Of a DNA stretch of 64,000 nucleotides, positions 18,489 through 26,709 are shown piece after piece. The translations under genes were made by a program, and so were the position numbers. Under the pieces are notes generated by a model. It was given only the letters and a program-made list of their open reading frames with translations. It made no database searches and was not told the origin of the DNA. The stretch's first letter is position 1; each line of letters opens with the position of its first letter. Location of the stretch: assembly GCA_035507035.1 (NCBI GenBank), contig DATJOJ010000053.1, forward strand, positions 1 to 64,000, given 5' to 3'. This stretch comes from DATJOJ01 sp035507035 (lineage in GTDB: Bacteria; Acidobacteriota; Terriglobia; Terriglobales; Acidobacteriaceae).

Positions 18489-18914
18489 ATGAGGCCGAAA
18501 CGAACAATTCTCTGCGTCGATCCCAACGAACAATCCCTCTCTATCCGAAAAGTCATGCTCGAAACTCGCGGCTACCGCGTGGTCGCATGCACCGCAGAGC
18601 AAGATGCGCTGCAAGCCTTTCAGAAAGGTGGCGTCGATCTGGTTCTCACCGATTTGGCGACGCCGGGCTTGAATGGTGAGACGCTCATCGAGCAAATCAA
18701 GAACATGTCCCCGCAAACTCCCGTGATCCTGTTGCCCAGCAAAGCGCGGTTTTACGATCGCGATGTAAGGGCAGATGTTTTTCTTCCCAAAGGAATGTAT
18801 GCGCCGGCGGAATTGCTGGAGCGCATTCGCATGCTGCTGGTGCGCAAGCGCGGCCCCAAGGGACCGCACTTGCGGCCGCCGACGAGCCCGTCTCCGCAGA
18901 TTGGCGCAGCTTGA
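18489..18914 (+). CDS. Single-domain response regulator (receiver)
   Basis: A 141-residue receiver domain with phospho-acceptor D55 (LVLTDLATPGLNG), conserved Lys 101 (FLPKG) and D11 in the acidic pocket, where the usual acidic pair is DP. The last ~25 residues are Pro/Arg-rich. There is no output domain and no kinase next door, so it would act by protein contact. Orphan receivers of this type are frequent in Acidobacteria. Confidence 0.85.
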   Translation: MRPKRTILCVDPNEQSLSIRKVMLETRGYRVVACTAEQDALQAFQKGGVDLVLTDLATPGLNGETLIEQIKNMSPQTPVILLPSKARFYDRDVRADVFLPKGMYAPAELLERIRMLLVRKRGPKGPHLRPPTSPSPQIGAA

Positions 18915-19067
18915 AATCGTCGATGACTTCGCGTTCTTCGCGGCGCTTCTTCGCGAATTTTGCGATTTAAGATCTTAAAACCTAAAGCACGCTAAGCGTT
19001 TGCAAAGCAGCAAAGAAAACCTGACAACGCCACGCGGCCATTCGCTTCGTGTAATAATCGGAATCGG

Positions 19068-19769
19068 ATGGCCGCATTTATTGAAGCAGTCGAGCTGCGA
19101 AAAACCTACCACGTCGGGAAGATTGAAGTGCCCGCGCTGCGTGGTATTTCTTTCTCTATTCAGAAAGGTGAGTTTGTCAGCGTCGTCGGCCCCTCAGGCA
19201 GCGGAAAATCCACGCTTTTTTATCTGCTCGGCGGCCTTACACGCGCGGATTCCGGCCACGTTGTCGTCGATGGCGACGATTTCGGCCAACTCTCCGACGC
19301 CGAACGCACCCGCATGCGTAAACGCAAAATCGGATTTGTGTTTCAGAAATTCAATCTGCTGCCGACCTTGGATGCCCGCTCCAATATTGACATCGCGCTC
19401 GACATCGCTGGCGCCAACGGGAACCGGGACTCTGTGTATTTCAATAGAATTGTCGGCTTGCTGGGACTGGAGAAGCGCCTTGAGCACCGTCCTGCGGAGC
19501 TCTCGGGCGGCGAACAGCAGCGCGTGGCACTGGCTCGGGCGCTAATTAACAAGCCGGCCATCGTTCTAGCGGACGAGCCAACCGGAAATCTTGACTCGCA
19601 AAACTCGGAGATTGTGTTAAATATGCTACGCACTTCCAACCGTGAGTTGGGGCAAACGGTTCTGATGATTACGCACAACCCCGAAGCTGCGGCCTATGGC
19701 GATCGCATTATTCACATGCGTGATGGTGAGATCGTGACGCCAGAAAAAGATCCGCAGTGGACGCACTAG
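19068..19769 (+). CDS. ABC transporter ATP-binding protein, LolD/MacB type
   Basis: A 233-residue ATPase: Walker A GPSGSGKST (41-49), Q-loop FQKFNLLP, signature LSGGEQQRVALARAL (145-159) and Walker B IVLADEPTG (165-173). The sequence is of the class that works with FtsX/MacB/LolCE permeases in lipoprotein or efflux functions. No permease gene lies on either side, so it is an orphan here and its partner must be elsewhere. Confidence 0.93.
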   Translation: MAAFIEAVELRKTYHVGKIEVPALRGISFSIQKGEFVSVVGPSGSGKSTLFYLLGGLTRADSGHVVVDGDDFGQLSDAERTRMRKRKIGFVFQKFNLLPTLDARSNIDIALDIAGANGNRDSVYFNRIVGLLGLEKRLEHRPAELSGGEQQRVALARALINKPAIVLADEPTGNLDSQNSEIVLNMLRTSNRELGQTVLMITHNPEAAAYGDRIIHMRDGEIVTPEKDPQWTH

Positions 19770-19871
19770 AAATGCAGAACTCAGAAATGAAGAAATTTCG
19801 TGGTTCGAGAAGCCGCCAGCAGGGTTCAGCATTCTGAATTCTATCTTCTGAATTTTCATTTGAATTTGCTT

Positions 19872-20603
19872 ATGGACGATCTGAAAAAACCGATTCTGCC
19901 AGGGAAGGGCAACTCCGACTACGAACGCTACCTGCGCACAGACGAACTGCTTGCTCTGCAGAAGGCTCCCGAGGAATTGCTGCACCACGATGAGGTCACC
20001 TTCCAGGTGATTCATCAGAGTTCGGAATTGCTCCTGAAGGCGGTTGCCTGGGAACTGGGACGCGCACGCGCGCTGATTGACGACGGCGACTTGGCCAATG
20101 CCGGCCGGCTGATCCGCCGCGCCAATCAGATGCTTGACTATCCGATTGAGCTGTTGCACGTGCTGGAGACGATCACGCCGTATGACTATCACCTGATCCG
20201 CGCCGGATTGGGACACGGCAGCGGCCTGGATTCGCCCGGCTTCTTGGCAATGCTGCACATTGGCCCTCGTCTTGGCGACGCCTTCCACGCGCAATTGCGC
20301 AAAGCCGGGGTAAGCGTAGACGACATCTACCGACGGCACGAAGAGTTCTTCGGTCTGCACGACATTGCCGAGCGGTTGCTGGATTTCGACGAGCGTGTGC
20401 ACCTGTTCCGTTTTCACCACCTGAAGCTGGCGCAGCGCATTATTGGCGGCGGGGTGGTCGGAACCATGGGGACGCCGGTGGAAGTGCTGCATCAGCGGAT
20501 GGAGCACTTTTTCTATAAGGACCTGTGGGACGTACGCAACCAGATCACGGCCAAGGCCAATGCCAAGCTGGAGGAAAAGCTCAGGACCGGATCGACGTAT
20601 TGA
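19872..20603 (+). CDS. Tryptophan 2,3-dioxygenase family protein
   Basis: From ATG 19872 the protein has 243 residues. It shows the family features in order: YERYLRTDELLALQK, FQVIHQSSELLLK (equivalent to the substrate-side His segment of TDO), LLHVLETITPYDYHLIR, the GSGLDSPGF loop, and a C-terminal VVGTMGTPVEVLHQRM where TDO keeps its haem-binding region. It could cleave tryptophan to N-formylkynurenine or act on another indole. No other kynurenine-pathway gene is in the window. Upstream DNA is a short tandem of TCTGAATT-like repeats. Confidence 0.8.
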   Translation: MDDLKKPILPGKGNSDYERYLRTDELLALQKAPEELLHHDEVTFQVIHQSSELLLKAVAWELGRARALIDDGDLANAGRLIRRANQMLDYPIELLHVLETITPYDYHLIRAGLGHGSGLDSPGFLAMLHIGPRLGDAFHAQLRKAGVSVDDIYRRHEEFFGLHDIAERLLDFDERVHLFRFHHLKLAQRIIGGGVVGTMGTPVEVLHQRMEHFFYKDLWDVRNQITAKANAKLEEKLRTGSTY

Positions 20604-20704
20604 TTCACCACGGAGACACGGAGAAGCCTGATTTATTTCTGCCTTTCTCGCTGTCTCCCCGGGGCCCGTGGTTTGGAATGCCAATGCTATAATTTCTAAG
20701 CTGA

Positions 20705-20779
<75 letters not shown>

Positions 20780-20789
20780 GAATTTGGTG

Positions 20790-20813
20790 GCCCCGCGCCT
20801 GCGGGGCTTTGTT
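20790..20813 (+). terminator. Rho-independent terminator after tRNA-Gly
   Basis: GCCCCGC-gcct-GCGGGGC forms a perfect 7-bp GC stem followed by TTTGTT, 10 bases after the tRNA-Gly CCA. Confidence 0.75.
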
Positions 20814-20860
20814 GTCAGGGCTGTAGACTTTTGCAGCGTGTGCGGCTAAGTTATTGGTAG

Positions 20861-20935
20861 GGCGCGGTACCCAAGTGGTAAGGGAGAGGTCTGCAAAACC
20901 TTTATGCGTCGGTTCGATTCCGACCCGCGCCTCCA
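20861..20935 (+). tRNA. tRNA-Cys (anticodon GCA)
   Basis: A cloverleaf of 75 bases from GGCGCGG to CCGCGCC-T-CCA. The anticodon GCA lies in AGGTCTGCAAAACCT, and the T arm is TCGGTTCGATTCCGA. Its 3' end recurs at 21703-21743 and 21833-21864, which marks this tRNA as an integration target. Confidence 0.95.
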
Positions 20936-21293
20936 AATCTCTTCCCTCAAGCCTCAGGTTAGCTCGCAGCACCGGCTTGCGAACCTGGGCCACCGGCGAG
21001 CAACCACACTCACTTGAATTCGCTCGTTGGGAAGCTGTCGAAGTCAGACTTGAAGAGTCTGATGCGACAGATGAATCACGCCATCAATCGCGGAACGGGA
21101 CGGCTCAATTCGACGAGCACAGGTCGTGTGGTCAGGCGGTCCAAGAAGCAGCAATTTGTACGCCTCGTCTTTACCCTCGTATGCTTCGTACTTACTACAG
21201 TTAGTCACGAATTGTGACGTAAATCACATCGCGATGTGCGGTCTCCACCTCACAATGGTGATGTTTTCGAGGGGAAGTGAGGATGGCATTTGA
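20936..21293. other. Region between tRNA-Cys and a small HK-like gene
   Basis: One weak candidate, a 67-codon frame from TTG 21014 to 21217, encodes a basic peptide (KLSKSDLKSLMRQMNHAINRG) with a hydrophobic end. It has no ribosome-binding site and I do not call it a gene. The rest shows no feature. Confidence 0.4.
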
Positions 21294-21566
21294 ATGATGG
21301 AGAATGTAGAACAACCGCATGTAGAACAACCTCCTAAGCATGTTCCGCAGCCTGAAAGGTGCATATTGGCACATGACTTAAACAACAGCCTTAATCTCGT
21401 GCTTTTGCGCTGTGAAATGCTGGGCGACCTTATCAGAGACAACCGAGAAGCCTACCAGCACCTAGTTTTGATACAAGAAGCCGCGCGGCAGATGGCGCAC
21501 AATATCGCTGGACGGCCGTGCCACTTGTTCGGCACGTTCAATCTCGTAAAGATAGGCGCCTGGTAA
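21294..21566 (+). CDS. Stand-alone histidine-kinase dimerisation-like mini-protein
   Basis: This 90-residue protein has, at 24-70, a segment like the H-box helix of histidine kinases (ILAHDLNNSLNLVLLRCEML, H27), followed by a second amphipathic helix (AYQHLVLIQEAARQMAHNI). No ATPase domain follows; the frame ends ~20 residues later. It could be a phosphotransfer adaptor, a decoy, or a remnant of a kinase. It lies between copies of the tRNA-Cys 3' end, suggesting it was brought in. Two in-frame ATGs (21294, 21297) are possible starts. Confidence 0.6.
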   Translation: MMENVEQPHVEQPPKHVPQPERCILAHDLNNSLNLVLLRCEMLGDLIRDNREAYQHLVLIQEAARQMAHNIAGRPCHLFGTFNLVKIGAW

Positions 21567-21702
21567 GGTGAAAGAGCCTGGGTCGATACTCTGACCCAGG
21601 TCATTCTCCCTCGAGAACTTGAGCACCGGTCCGATTGAACCCCGTTTCGCGAGACAAGAAAAGTTAACCTAAATTGTTTGGTTTTAATGTGTTACGAGGC
21701 AT

Positions 21703-21743
21703 GCAAAACCCTCATGTTCGATTCCGATCCGCGCCTCCAAATC
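21703..21743 (+). repeat. Partial copy of the tRNA-Cys 3' end (att-like)
   Basis: GCAAAACC, a few altered bases, then TTCGATTCCGATCCGCGCC and TCCAAATC match 20893-20939 of the tRNA-Cys gene and its flank, with one T-for-C change and a small deletion in the variable loop. The 5' half of the tRNA is absent. Confidence 0.8.
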
Positions 21744-21832
21744 CCCGAAATGTTTGCTGTCTGAGGTCCCTCGCTACGCTCGGGATTTCGCCTTCGGGCT
21801 CCCGCTTCGCTCACGCCCGCACATCGGCTCAA

Positions 21833-21864
21833 GTTCGATTCCGACCAGCGCCTCCAATCTCTTC
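21833..21864 (+). repeat. Second partial copy of the tRNA-Cys 3' end (att-like)
   Basis: GTTCGATTCCGACCAGCGCC then TCCAATCTCTTC matches 20912-20943. The match extends past the CCA into CTCTTC, so this copy may be the original distal junction of the integrated DNA. Confidence 0.8.
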
Positions 21865-22043
21865 GGTCGAATTTCCACGAGATAGTAAGGGTCTTATGGC
21901 CCTCCCGTGCCACACCTTAGTCCCCTCGTGCCACTCCATTGCTCCGTTGTGCCATTGTCATGTTAGGTTTCTCGGCTCATTCTTATCGCACGCAAGAAGT
22001 CCCGCGGGATCTTCTAGGAAACGCGGGCCCAGGACGGTAGGAA

Positions 22044-22877
22044 ATGTTGCATTCGCCAACAACCCGCAAGCCGGAAACAACTGTTGGCTCATCCTCCGAT
22101 CCCAATCGCTTGAAAAAGCTGTTTGCCGCCATGGTCATCCTGTTTGCGACCCTGCTTGTGGTTCTGGTTCGCGACACTCAACTCTGGTTTACCAGCGATC
22201 CGCCGGAAACGGCCGACACCTGGGCTGGGCCGCAAGCGTCGTCGTCAAGCACCTCGTCGCCAAGCAACTCGTCAGCAAGCGCGTCGTTGCCAAGCAAGCC
22301 AAGCGCATTTTCGCCCGCACCAGCGGCTGAGACGCGGAATCTGACAAAGCACGTCGCCGCTAAGCACGTGCCCGAGAAGCCGGTTGAACCACCCGCGGTC
22401 GTCGCCACCGATCGCACCCCGCTGCCGCCACTGAACATTGAAGTCGTCTCTGGTACCAGGAGCCGCTCGCATGCCACGCCGGCGCCTGTGATCGTCACCT
22501 CGGCCGTCTCAACTCCAGCCCAAGTCACGAATGTCTCTCAGCGGGAAGTCACGTCTAGCTCACTGCCGCAGAGTGACCAGACGATTGTGGCCGAATTGCC
22601 ATTGTTAGCCCGGCAGATGAAAGTTCAGGGTTCCGTGCTGCTGCAGGCATTGATTGCGGCGGATGGCGTGATTAGAGACCTGCGCGTGATCAGCGGCCCG
22701 GCGATTCTGGCAGTGGCCGCGCGCCAAGCCGTTCTGCAATATCGCTTCAAACCCTACCTGCAGAACGGGCAGCCGGTTGAAACTTCCGCCCGCGTCACCG
22801 TGAACTTTGCGATCCGAGTGTTGGGCGATCAGACCGCTCTGCATTTGGTCAAAGGCTCGACCAGCGGCGGATACTAA
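22044..22877 (+). CDS. TonB C-terminal domain protein
   Basis: The 277-residue protein has one membrane helix (about 25-43, LFAAMVILFATLLVVLVR), a long Ser/Pro/Ala linker, and a TonB-C domain at about 193-270 (LARQMKVQGSVLLQALIAADGVIRDLRVISG, AVLQYRFKPYLQNGQPVETSARVTVNF). It would bridge the inner membrane to outer-membrane receptors. No ExbB/ExbD or receptor gene is adjacent. The linker coding DNA at 22228-22300 is a run of imperfect short repeats around AAGCAxCTCGTC. Confidence 0.88.
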   Translation: MLHSPTTRKPETTVGSSSDPNRLKKLFAAMVILFATLLVVLVRDTQLWFTSDPPETADTWAGPQASSSSTSSPSNSSASASLPSKPSAFSPAPAAETRNLTKHVAAKHVPEKPVEPPAVVATDRTPLPPLNIEVVSGTRSRSHATPAPVIVTSAVSTPAQVTNVSQREVTSSSLPQSDQTIVAELPLLARQMKVQGSVLLQALIAADGVIRDLRVISGPAILAVAARQAVLQYRFKPYLQNGQPVETSARVTVNFAIRVLGDQTALHLVKGSTSGGY

Positions 22878-22909
22878 TCTTTACTTCCTGCCTTGATTCC
22901 TATCCTGAA

Positions 22910-24250
22910 TTATTGAGCAATCAAGCCACTCAACATTTCCGGAGGATCCACGAAGCAACGCCGCCACAGGGCTGCGTCGGACAAGCTTCCTTCTTTCCAT
23001 TGCTTGAGCGTCGGCGTCGTGGTCGCCAGCATCCCGCCGTCGACCGAATCGAACATCACCACCAGGCCGGCGGCTGTGGTCTCGCCCGTCATCAACTCTT
23101 TGTATTCCTTTTCGAATAGTGACTTGGCAAAGTCCAATTTCGCCTTGGCGTCTCCACCCGTCGGTAAGGTTGGCTGCACGGTGATGATTTTTACGGTTTT
23201 TCCGCGCAGCGGCTCCCACATGGCGGGAAAAGACCCTATCTCCTCATGCTCCACTTCGTAGCGAGCCGTGTCGGCGGCCTTGGCCGGAGCGCTGGCTGGA
23301 GCCGGCACTGCCGGCGCGGGCATCTGCGCGGTCTCCGGCACGGACTCACCATCCATTTCTAAGTGGGAGCGCTCGATCCACCCTCGGGAAAGGCCCGAGA
23401 TGCGAACATGCACCCAATTCGAATTCAGGTCGAGCATCTCGAATTCATCCTCAGCCGAGGCGAGAAACAGAACCTTGCCGCCTTCAACGGGAGTTGCGAG
23501 GACCGGCGTCTCCGGCTCTTTCACCGCAACCAGGTTGGTGGGGTGCGACTGATTTCGCAGAATCTCTTGCAGATTCTTGGCCTCGGTCTGCAATGCTTCC
23601 ACATGGCGGTCGACAACAGCTGCTTGAGTTGCGACCGATGGCGCCTCGCGGTCAGCTGCCGGCTTGCCCATTCGAAACACTTGTCCTGAGGCTGAACTGG
23701 AAGGCGCATCCGGCATGGATCCCGTTGCCGCGGATGCCGACTTTGTGGCTGAACCGTGGGACGCCCCAGCTTTCGCCGGAACTGATTTTGCCGCTCCATT
23801 CGAAAGCGGCGGCGACGAGCCATTGCCCAGCGCCTCCTCCAAACGATCGAGCAGATCCGATTCCAATCTCCCATTCGAAAGCAGCACCTGGTAGCCGGAT
23901 TGTGCCGGAGTCGCTCCGTTATACCAGGCCGTAATTTTAGCGCTAACATGCACGATCGATCGGCCGGAAGGACCCGAATTCACGCGCAGGGTGCATTGAT
24001 AAAACCCGCGCTCGAAGCGGTCGAGAGACCGCTCCCCCGGCACTGCGAAGCCGTCCAGCGTCGGAAGTTTGCCCGAGGTGTATGGCTGGAGGCCTTTTAA
24101 AGCGTTCTCAATAACTGACGTAGATTGCGCAAATGTGCGCTCGTTTGCGGCCGATTGAGCATACCCGCCAGGGAACGATGCGATACAAGCTGCGACACAG
24201 AGCATCGCGCACCAGCGATTCCAATGCGAGTGTGCGCCACGGCGTTTCAT
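22910..24250 (-). CDS. Secreted protein with SH3-like domain
   Basis: ATG 24250 overlaps the stop of the upstream gene (ATGA), giving 446 residues with an N-terminal signal peptide (CAMLCVAACIASFPGGYAQ). A first region (about 35-140) is unknown. A linker follows, then an SH3-like fold at about 250-300 (VEGGKVLFLASAEDEFEMLDLNSNWVHVRISGLSRGWIERSHLEMDG). The end (KIITVQPTLPTGGDAKAKLDFAKSLFEKEYKELM) may be a further globular domain. It is co-transcribed with a second SH3-ended protein; both likely act in the periplasm or cell wall. Confidence 0.75.
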   Translation of the reverse strand: MKRRGAHSHWNRWCAMLCVAACIASFPGGYAQSAANERTFAQSTSVIENALKGLQPYTSGKLPTLDGFAVPGERSLDRFERGFYQCTLRVNSGPSGRSIVHVSAKITAWYNGATPAQSGYQVLLSNGRLESDLLDRLEEALGNGSSPPLSNGAAKSVPAKAGASHGSATKSASAATGSMPDAPSSSASGQVFRMGKPAADREAPSVATQAAVVDRHVEALQTEAKNLQEILRNQSHPTNLVAVKEPETPVLATPVEGGKVLFLASAEDEFEMLDLNSNWVHVRISGLSRGWIERSHLEMDGESVPETAQMPAPAVPAPASAPAKAADTARYEVEHEEIGSFPAMWEPLRGKTVKIITVQPTLPTGGDAKAKLDFAKSLFEKEYKELMTGETTAAGLVVMFDSVDGGMLATTTPTLKQWKEGSLSDAALWRRCFVDPPEMLSGLIAQ

Positions 24251-25191
24251 TGCATGGACTCCAACTGCGAACGGTGAATCCATCCGTGCTCGCCATCCTC
24301 GGTTTCCACTCCGTACCAGTAGGGCGTCACGATCAGAATCACGACGTCGGAGCCGGCGGGCAACGGTTTCAAGGTAGTAGCGGTGTGGAATGGAGCTGAC
24401 TTGAGATCGCCCCCGGGGGCCTTGATGACACGCTCGACTTGATGGCGCAAGTTGTGAACTTGCTGCTCTAGATTATCCGAGTTTCCCTCCACGGCAGTCA
24501 GTGCGGCTTCTTCTTCGAGTTGCTTCTGTTGCTCCAGCGATTGACGGGCGACTTCCTCCTGGCGGTGCTTTGCGGAATCTTGGGTTTGCTTTCTATCTAG
24601 TTGGATCGAGTCCACACGATCCTGCACGGCTCTGTACTCAGCGCTCTCGACGGTGCCATCGGATGGGTGAGCAAAGCGGCGGAAGTCTTCGTAGAAAATT
24701 GCGTCAATGCGCAGAATGGTTCTCGATGCATCTTTACTCTGGACGATGTACCGCACGGCTAATGTGCCTTCGTCGGCGCTTTCGTAGAAGCCCGTGGGTG
24801 AAAGCACGTTTTCGCGGACTTTGTAATAGATCTTTCCCGGGCCGTCCCAGTGCTGGAACAAAGGCGAAGATTCAGCCGGATCGGCTTTGTCGATGTACTT
24901 GTCTTTGTTGTATTCCTTGCTCCCCTCGATCATTCCGTCACTGACTACCGCTTCTACGGCCTGCACAACGTCGGCCTCCGAGGCGGATACTTCCGTGGAA
25001 AAACCATGCCCGTAATCTTCTTTTCGCTTGGATTCACGCGGATAAGCGACCGGAGCGGCGAACAAGCAGAGGAGAAAGAAAACTCCGCCGAACCTAGCGA
25101 GGCGCAATCGGGCGAGAGTTTTACCAGCGCGCAGCGATTCGGGGCTTGCAGGAATCTGGCAGTGACTCTTCCTTGCGGCCGTGAGCTCCAT
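24247..25191 (-). CDS. Secreted protein with C-terminal SH3-like domain
   Basis: From ATG 25191 the protein has 314 residues: signal segment FGGVFFLLCLFAAPVAYP, an N-terminal globular region (about 45-170: VVQAVEAVVSDGMIEGS, YYKVRENVLSPTGFYESADEGTLAVRYIV), a charged coiled coil (about 185-260, rich in Q/E/K) and an SH3-like end (DVVILIVTPYWYGVETEDGEHGWIHRSQLE). The terminal pattern matches the SH3 part of the next gene. A longer start at 25263 exists but adds non-signal residues before the signal segment. Function unknown; a wall or envelope role is guessed. Confidence 0.72.
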   Translation of the reverse strand: MELTAARKSHCQIPASPESLRAGKTLARLRLARFGGVFFLLCLFAAPVAYPRESKRKEDYGHGFSTEVSASEADVVQAVEAVVSDGMIEGSKEYNKDKYIDKADPAESSPLFQHWDGPGKIYYKVRENVLSPTGFYESADEGTLAVRYIVQSKDASRTILRIDAIFYEDFRRFAHPSDGTVESAEYRAVQDRVDSIQLDRKQTQDSAKHRQEEVARQSLEQQKQLEEEAALTAVEGNSDNLEQQVHNLRHQVERVIKAPGGDLKSAPFHTATTLKPLPAGSDVVILIVTPYWYGVETEDGEHGWIHRSQLESMQ

Positions 25192-25443
25192 ATACTCCAA
25201 ATGCGATCTCCGAATGGAATCCAGAATGGCTCCTGGAGACCATGCGGCTGCATTAGCTCTCATACTCTGGATGCAGCCGCTGTGTCAAATCCCTTGAAGT
25301 CCGCCACGGCTCGGCAACTCGACGATGGGGTTCCTCGAAATGGATTTTGACATTCTTTTGACAAAATAAGGCCGGTGGACTCTTGACAGTCTCCACGTGG
25401 ATGCGAGATACCTCGTGTAAAGTTTTTCGTGCTCGGTGCGAAG

Positions 25444-26112
25444 ATGACCATAGCAATTCGTGAAAAGCCGGACACGCGGCCCGCCAGAGTCCCGCCGAAC
25501 GGGCATGCGTCGCGGAGAACGCGCGATCGTGCCGCGAAACAGCAATCCTTGATCCAGGCGGCTCTCCATTTGTTCGCCTCGAAAGGCTATGAAATAACCA
25601 CGACTCGGGAAATCGCGGCTGCCGCCGGTTGTGCCGAGGGGCTCATTCACCGCTATTTCAATGGAAAGGAAGGCCTGCTCCGCGCATTGGTGGAGTATAA
25701 GATCTCCCAGGAGGTGCAGGATCTCGGCAATCATCTGCAACCCGCGGCGCACTTCGAGGAAGAATTCCTGCGGCTAGTGGCCTGGGAAATCGAGCGGGCT
25801 TGGGAAACGGGAGATTTCTTCCGGGTGCTAATTCCGCGGGCGATAGTAGATAGTTCTCTAGCCGGCCTTCTCAATCGAGCCGTGCTTTCGGCGCGAAGCA
25901 AAGCCATTGCCAGCCGGCTCTGCCAGTACCCGCAGTGCCACAACCTCCCTGCCGACGAACTTGAAGTGCTGGTGCACTCGGTCGGAATGCTTGGCCTGGT
26001 GTTTGGCTTTATGCGTCCCGCCGTGCTCGGTCAGGATCGAGCATTTGCAAAAGAAATGGCCCTTGCGTTTGCGAGGATCCTGATGCGGGGCATCCATTTT
26101 CCACATGCGTAA
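25444..26112 (+). CDS. TetR-family transcriptional regulator
   Basis: The 222-residue protein has a TetR helix-turn-helix at about 34-80 (SLIQAALHLFASKGYEITTTREIAAAAGCAEGLIHRYFNGKEGLLRAL) and a helical ligand domain. ATG 25444 is preferred to GTG 25429 because the longer form adds five residues without a better binding site. Three TTGACA motifs precede it (25347, 25358, 25383). A perfect 18-bp palindrome lies 72 bp downstream. It may repress itself or the respiratory cluster that begins 0.6 kb downstream; that link is inferred. Confidence 0.92.
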   Translation: MTIAIREKPDTRPARVPPNGHASRRTRDRAAKQQSLIQAALHLFASKGYEITTTREIAAAAGCAEGLIHRYFNGKEGLLRALVEYKISQEVQDLGNHLQPAAHFEEEFLRLVAWEIERAWETGDFFRVLIPRAIVDSSLAGLLNRAVLSARSKAIASRLCQYPQCHNLPADELEVLVHSVGMLGLVFGFMRPAVLGQDRAFAKEMALAFARILMRGIHFPHA

Positions 26113-26183
26113 AGGATGGCGCTCCCTCGGCTTGTGGCACGGACTGAATAGCAACTATCGCATACAGGCCATTTTGAGTTCAT

Positions 26184-26201
26184 CTACAGTGATCACTGTA
26201 G
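26184..26201. promoter_or_regulatory. Perfect 18-bp palindrome, candidate TetR operator
   Basis: CTACAGTGATCACTGTAG is its own reverse complement. It lies between the TetR stop and the respiratory-cluster promoter. Length and symmetry fit a TetR-family operator; binding is inferred. Confidence 0.5.
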
Positions 26202-26453
26202 CGCAGAAGTCTGAAGGCTGCGATAGAATGCCGCCCTACGCGCAAGTGGCAATCATGGATTCTACTGTCCATCTGCGGAAAATCAAACGTGAGCAGCAAA
26301 TGCGGTTTGTTGAGAATGACCCGCAGTCGCACAGCGGATTGGCGCGAAGGTTTCCGAGCCAAATAATTCACTGTTCTTGGTTACAATTTCCGGCAACAAC
26401 GACTTGTGTGCGCGTGGCCAAGTCTGCTGAAGACTCATCCGCGACTATTTTTC

Positions 26454-26481
26454 TTGACATGTCTCGACGGAACATGATACT
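26454..26481 (+). promoter_or_regulatory. Candidate sigma70 promoter for the cytochrome cluster
   Basis: A consensus TTGACA (26454-26459) is followed after 16 bases by GATACT (26476-26481). It is the best promoter-like pair in the 600-base spacer before the porin-cytochrome gene. Confidence 0.45.
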
Positions 26482-26709
26482 TAGTGCGTCCACGCGCACT
26501 TTTGTGGGGTGACTCGCGGGTTCCGGCCCTCCTGAGTTTCAACGGGCCCGGAACGGGTACCGCTGATCTGCTCGGGCGGTGGCCGAAGCTGTCTTGCAAC
26601 GCAATTTGTGAGATGGACATAGCCGTCAGAAGCGGAGAGCGCTCCCAGTATTCCGAGCGCGATCCATACATCAACCAGTAGTTCAATCCTTGATCGTTAG
26701 GAGGATTAA

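Larger units (their letters stand above)
21567..22043. other. Intergenic region with tRNA-derived repeats
   Basis: The stretch holds two partial copies of the tRNA-Cys 3' end (listed separately). Between them is a GC-rich palindromic patch around 21765-21815, including CCTCGCTACGCTCGGG-like and GCCTTCGGGC stems, of the REP-like kind common between genes in this lineage. No gene is supported. Confidence 0.5.
26113..26709. other. Long leader region of the respiratory cluster
   Basis: About 600 bases without a gene. It contains the 18-bp palindrome at 26184-26201 and a sigma70-like promoter at 26454-26481, so it looks regulatory. The stretch from the promoter to 26709 would be an untranslated leader of over 200 bases. 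Confidence 0.5.
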
